Below, piece after piece: positions 14,566 through 15,054 of a stretch of DNA of 15,054 nt. The notes below the pieces were generated by a model. It had not been told where the DNA came from. It worked only from the letters and a program-made list of their open reading frames with translations, and searched no databases. Source of the stretch: Deltaproteobacteria bacterium (lineage in GTDB: Bacteria > Desulfobacterota > Desulfobacteria > Desulfobacterales > JAFDCJ01); the NCBI GenBank assembly GCA_024277475.1, contig JAJRVC010000206.1, forward strand, positions 1-15,054, read 5' to 3'. The position numbers were made by a program, and so were the translations under genes. How positions within the stretch are numbered: position 1 is the first letter of the stretch; each line of letters begins with the position of its first letter.

Positions 14566-15054
14566 AACGATATTCCTTCATCAGCATTTTCATATCCTCC
14601 CACACATCCCGCTTTTTGTTTGGATTACGAAGTAGGTAGGCCGGATGGTAAGTGGGTAAAACCTTTATCCCCTTGTACTCATGAAAACGTCCCCTGAGTC
14701 TGGATATGGGCGTAGCGGTTCCCAGCAGTGTCTGGGCTGCAAAAGTGCCCAGTGCAATGATGAAGTCAGGCTGTATGGCTGCTATCTGACGTTCGAGGAA
14801 CGGAAAACAGGTTGTTATTTCATCAGGTTCTGGATTTCGGTTCCCCGCAGGACGGCATTTGATGATATTGCAAATGTAAACCTGGTTCCGGGATAATTTT
14901 ATGGCTTCGATGATGCGGGTAAGAAGCTGACCGGCAGCACCGACAAAAGGCTGTCCTTTTCTATCTTCTTCAACACCGGGACCTTCGCCGACAAAAAGCA
15001 GTTTGGCTTTGGGATTTCCATCTCCAAATACAATCCGATTTCGCCCCCGGGCCA
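14555..15054 (-). CDS. Uracil-DNA glycosylase, family 4 (partial, runs off the window)
   Basis: The C-terminal 166 codons are visible; the start lies beyond 15054. Family 4 glycosylases remove uracil from DNA and carry a 4Fe-4S cluster. The active-site motif reads GEGPGVEEDRKGQPFVG, followed by GQLL. Two of the cluster cysteines are seen as C-x15-C (IIKCRP ... TTCFPF); the other two should be in the missing N-terminal part. YICNIIKCRPAGNRNPEPDE and the C-terminal motif TYHPAYLLRNP are also typical. The frame ends at TAA (14557-14555) within the first codons of nfeD, an 11-nt overlap that suggests translational coupling. Some family members continue from a long variable N-terminus, which cannot be judged here. 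Confidence 0.93.
   Translation of the reverse strand, partial: ARGRNRIVFGDGNPKAKLLFVGEGPGVEEDRKGQPFVGAAGQLLTRIIEAIKLSRNQVYICNIIKCRPAGNRNPEPDEITTCFPFLERQIAAIQPDFIIALGTFAAQTLLGTATPISRLRGRFHEYKGIKVLPTYHPAYLLRNPNKKRDVWEDMKMLMKEYRYEN

Overview
The window looks like a chromosomal segment of a Gram-negative bacterium, most likely a Desulfobacterota (former Deltaproteobacteria) member close to the Desulfobacterales. This is inferred from protein character and gene order: xerC-hslV-hslU next to arginine genes and an argH-lipoprotein-lysA-dapF run, at moderate G+C with AT-rich intergenic DNA. Nearly all genes lie on the minus strand, so the biological reading order runs from the right edge to the left. 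No phage, CRISPR array, toxin-antitoxin pair, defence locus or complete insertion sequence is visible. This is mostly a housekeeping region, and the unusual signals are in its intergenic DNA and in a few individual residues.

Right part (about 11.6-15.05 kb, minus strand). A family-4 uracil-DNA glycosylase, cut by the window edge, overlaps a full-length NfeD membrane serine protease. A stomatin-like SPFH protein follows, giving the classic nfeD/slipin pair. A long imperfect palindrome separates nfeD from the slipin gene. A small protein with a Rho-type N-terminal (SAP-like) domain and a very basic tail then has its own good promoter.

Centre (2.0-11.3 kb, minus strand). A long, tightly packed, probably largely co-transcribed run: xerC (chromosome dimer resolution), hslV and hslU (ATP-dependent protease), argD and argH (arginine synthesis), a small lipoprotein with a fibronectin-III-like domain, lysA and dapF (last steps of diaminopimelate/lysine synthesis), folK (folate), and a membrane-anchored YHS-type Cys protein. 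argB, argF and argG, which often sit between these genes in relatives, are not here. HslU carries Val instead of the first Gly of its Walker A motif.

Left part (1-2.0 kb). pgsA appears to use a rare ATT start codon. It is followed by tRNA-Gly(GCC) and tRNA-Cys(GCA), the same order as E. coli pgsA-glyW-cysT. The tRNA pair has its own promoter and ends at a strong bidirectional hairpin terminator. Facing it from the other side is a plus-strand TPR protein, probably the remnant of a larger ATPase/cyclase-type regulator.

The most distinctive non-coding feature is a 164-bp repeat present twice in inverted orientation (1185-1348 and 11431-11594), ungapped and about 91% identical. Each copy has imperfect terminal inverted repeats and lies at the 3' end of a gene. 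One copy supplies the pgsA stop codon. It looks like a MITE-type or structured dispersed element.
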